Part shown: positions 63,501 through 64,000 of the stretch, in pieces
Numbering within the stretch: the first letter of the stretch is position 1
How the letters are laid out: the number at the start of each line of letters is the position of its first letter
DNA from: Clusia tigrina
Taxonomy: Eukaryota > Arthropoda > Insecta > Diptera > Clusiidae
Direction of reading: 5' to 3'
DNA: 64,000 nucleotides
Assembly: GCA_920105625.2 (NCBI GenBank)
Contig: OV050033.1
Coordinates: 110,755,700-110,819,699, forward strand
Program-made: the position numbers and the translations under genes
The notes under the pieces: model-generated
Database searches by the model: none
Seen by the model: the letters and a program-made list of their open reading frames with translations, nothing else
Told to the model about the DNA's origin: nothing

Positions 63501-64000
63501 ACTGGAGCGTCATAAAACCTTGAAATTTTGTAACAATAAAGTACTCGAGCCTCTTGTCAATTTAAGCTATCGCTCAAAGCTATGCTACCCTTGAGTCCCA
63601 GATCAATCACTGATAAAACTTCAAATGGCCCTAACTTCTATACGGAACGTCATACAACTCTCAAAGTTTGCAATATACAAATGCTTGTAACTTTTTACTG
63701 GAGCGTCATAAAGCCTTGAAATTTTGTAACAATAAAGTACTCGAGCCTCTTGTCAATTTAAGCTATCGCTCAAAGCTATCCTACCCTTGAGTACCAAATC
63801 AAACACTGATAAAACTTCAAATGGCCCTAACTTCTATACGGTACGTCCTACACCTATCAAAGTTTGTAACATACAAATGCTTGTAACTTTTTACTGGAGC
63901 GTCATAAAACCTTGAAATTTTGTAACAATAAAGTACTCGAGCCTCTTGTCAATTTAAGCTATCGCTCAAAGCTATGCTACCCTTGAGTCCCAAATCAAAC
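54600..64000 (+). repeat. Ten-monomer higher-order satellite unit (1,959 bp), several copies
   Basis: Two independent anchors step together. 'ctaccgtgag' (one C lost) sits at 56341, 58300, 59867 and 61826; 'ccccaacgtctatatgg' sits at 56772, 58731, 60298 and 62257. Both give spacings of 1,959, 1,567 and 1,959 bp, i.e. 10, 8 and 10 monomers less one base. The unit also carries 'aaagcttgcaac', 'atgggcctaatttc', 'gcaacattttactgg', 'gctcaaccctatgc' and 'ggagagtcat'. After about 62.4 kb the order changes and by 63.2 kb resembles the 49-53 kb series. Confidence 0.92.
58780..58815 (+). other. Hybrid monomer at a two-monomer deletion junction
   Basis: Other copies of this unit read 'ctatttactagagcgtc', then 'aaatcttg' and 'tacacgag'. 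Here the monomer starts the same way but switches to 'actatttactggagcgtc', 'aaaaccttg' and 'tactcgag', the common type. This is the point where exactly 392 bp (two monomers) are missing, so it marks the crossover. Confidence 0.85.

Larger units (their letters stand above)
34653..64000 (+). repeat. 196-bp satellite array, right arm (about 150 monomers)
   Basis: The same satellite in the same orientation resumes directly after the retroelement, at the base where the left arm stopped inside a monomer, and runs to the end of the window. Frequent variants here are 'cccagatcaatcac', 'aaatcatcaaatgg', 'acatccaaatgc' and 'gagtcccacgtc'. The 31-bp-deleted and 7-bp-deleted monomers common on the left were not found on this side. 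Multi-monomer units are longer and more regular than on the left (1,960-, 1,959-, 1,972- and 980-bp offsets). The minus-strand open frames of 61 codons repeated here are satellite artefacts. No gene or RNA gene was seen. Confidence 0.98.

Noticed and set aside
1..64000. CENP-B box in the monomer
   Set aside because: I found no match to the TTCG....A..CGGG pattern in the consensus monomer.

Overview
This window is eukaryotic and almost entirely satellite DNA, with one retrotransposon inserted near its middle. A 196-bp monomer (about 37% G+C in the copy I counted) runs head-to-tail on the + strand from base 1 to about 29511. It resumes at 34653 and continues to base 64000, about 150 monomers per side. 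The array runs off both ends and contains no host gene. The setting fits pericentromeric or other constitutive heterochromatin. The retroelement looks like an insect-type Ty3/gypsy element, so an arthropod host is most likely, but I cannot name the species.

Layout. (1) 1-29511: left arm, a patchwork of block duplications: a 1,878-bp-offset copy near 1.4-5 kb, a 5,179-bp-offset copy, blocks built from 4-monomer (783-784 bp) steps at 13.5-19.7 kb, and a 14-kb-offset copy (7.3-9.8 kb against 21.1-23.8 kb). Monomers with a 31-bp deletion (8 copies) or a 7-bp deletion (7 copies) were found only here. (2) 29512-34652: a minus-strand LTR retrotransposon of about 5.1 kb with ~225-bp LTRs, a tRNA-Leu-like primer-binding site, a SAP-domain Gag and a Pol ordered protease, reverse transcriptase, RNase H, integrase; there is no env. 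(3) 34653-64000: right arm, where the array continues in phase inside the same monomer. Its multi-monomer units are longer and cleaner: a ~1.75-kb block in triplicate with a 12-bp-insertion monomer, a 1,960-bp (10-monomer) duplication at 45.4-49.1 kb, a 980-bp (5-monomer) duplication at 49.2-51 kb, and a 1,959-bp (10-monomer) unit repeated from about 54.6 kb, one copy of which has lost exactly two monomers.

The retroelement is degenerate. Gag and Pol lie in one continuous frame over most of their length. That frame is interrupted by TGA (33091-33089), TAG (32560-32558) and TAA (30133-30131), then by a one-base frame change near 30072-30085. The first two stops fall at the capsid/nucleocapsid and protease/RT boundaries. 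Catalytic residues of protease, RT, RNase H and integrase are all still visible. The LTRs differ by about 5 substitutions and one indel in ~225 bp, so the insertion is not brand new, while some satellite block duplications next to it look nearly identical and therefore younger.

I found no clear new protein-coding system. The most informative material is the record of satellite rearrangement (crossover junctions, multi-monomer units, arm-specific variants) and the domain-boundary stops in the retroelement.
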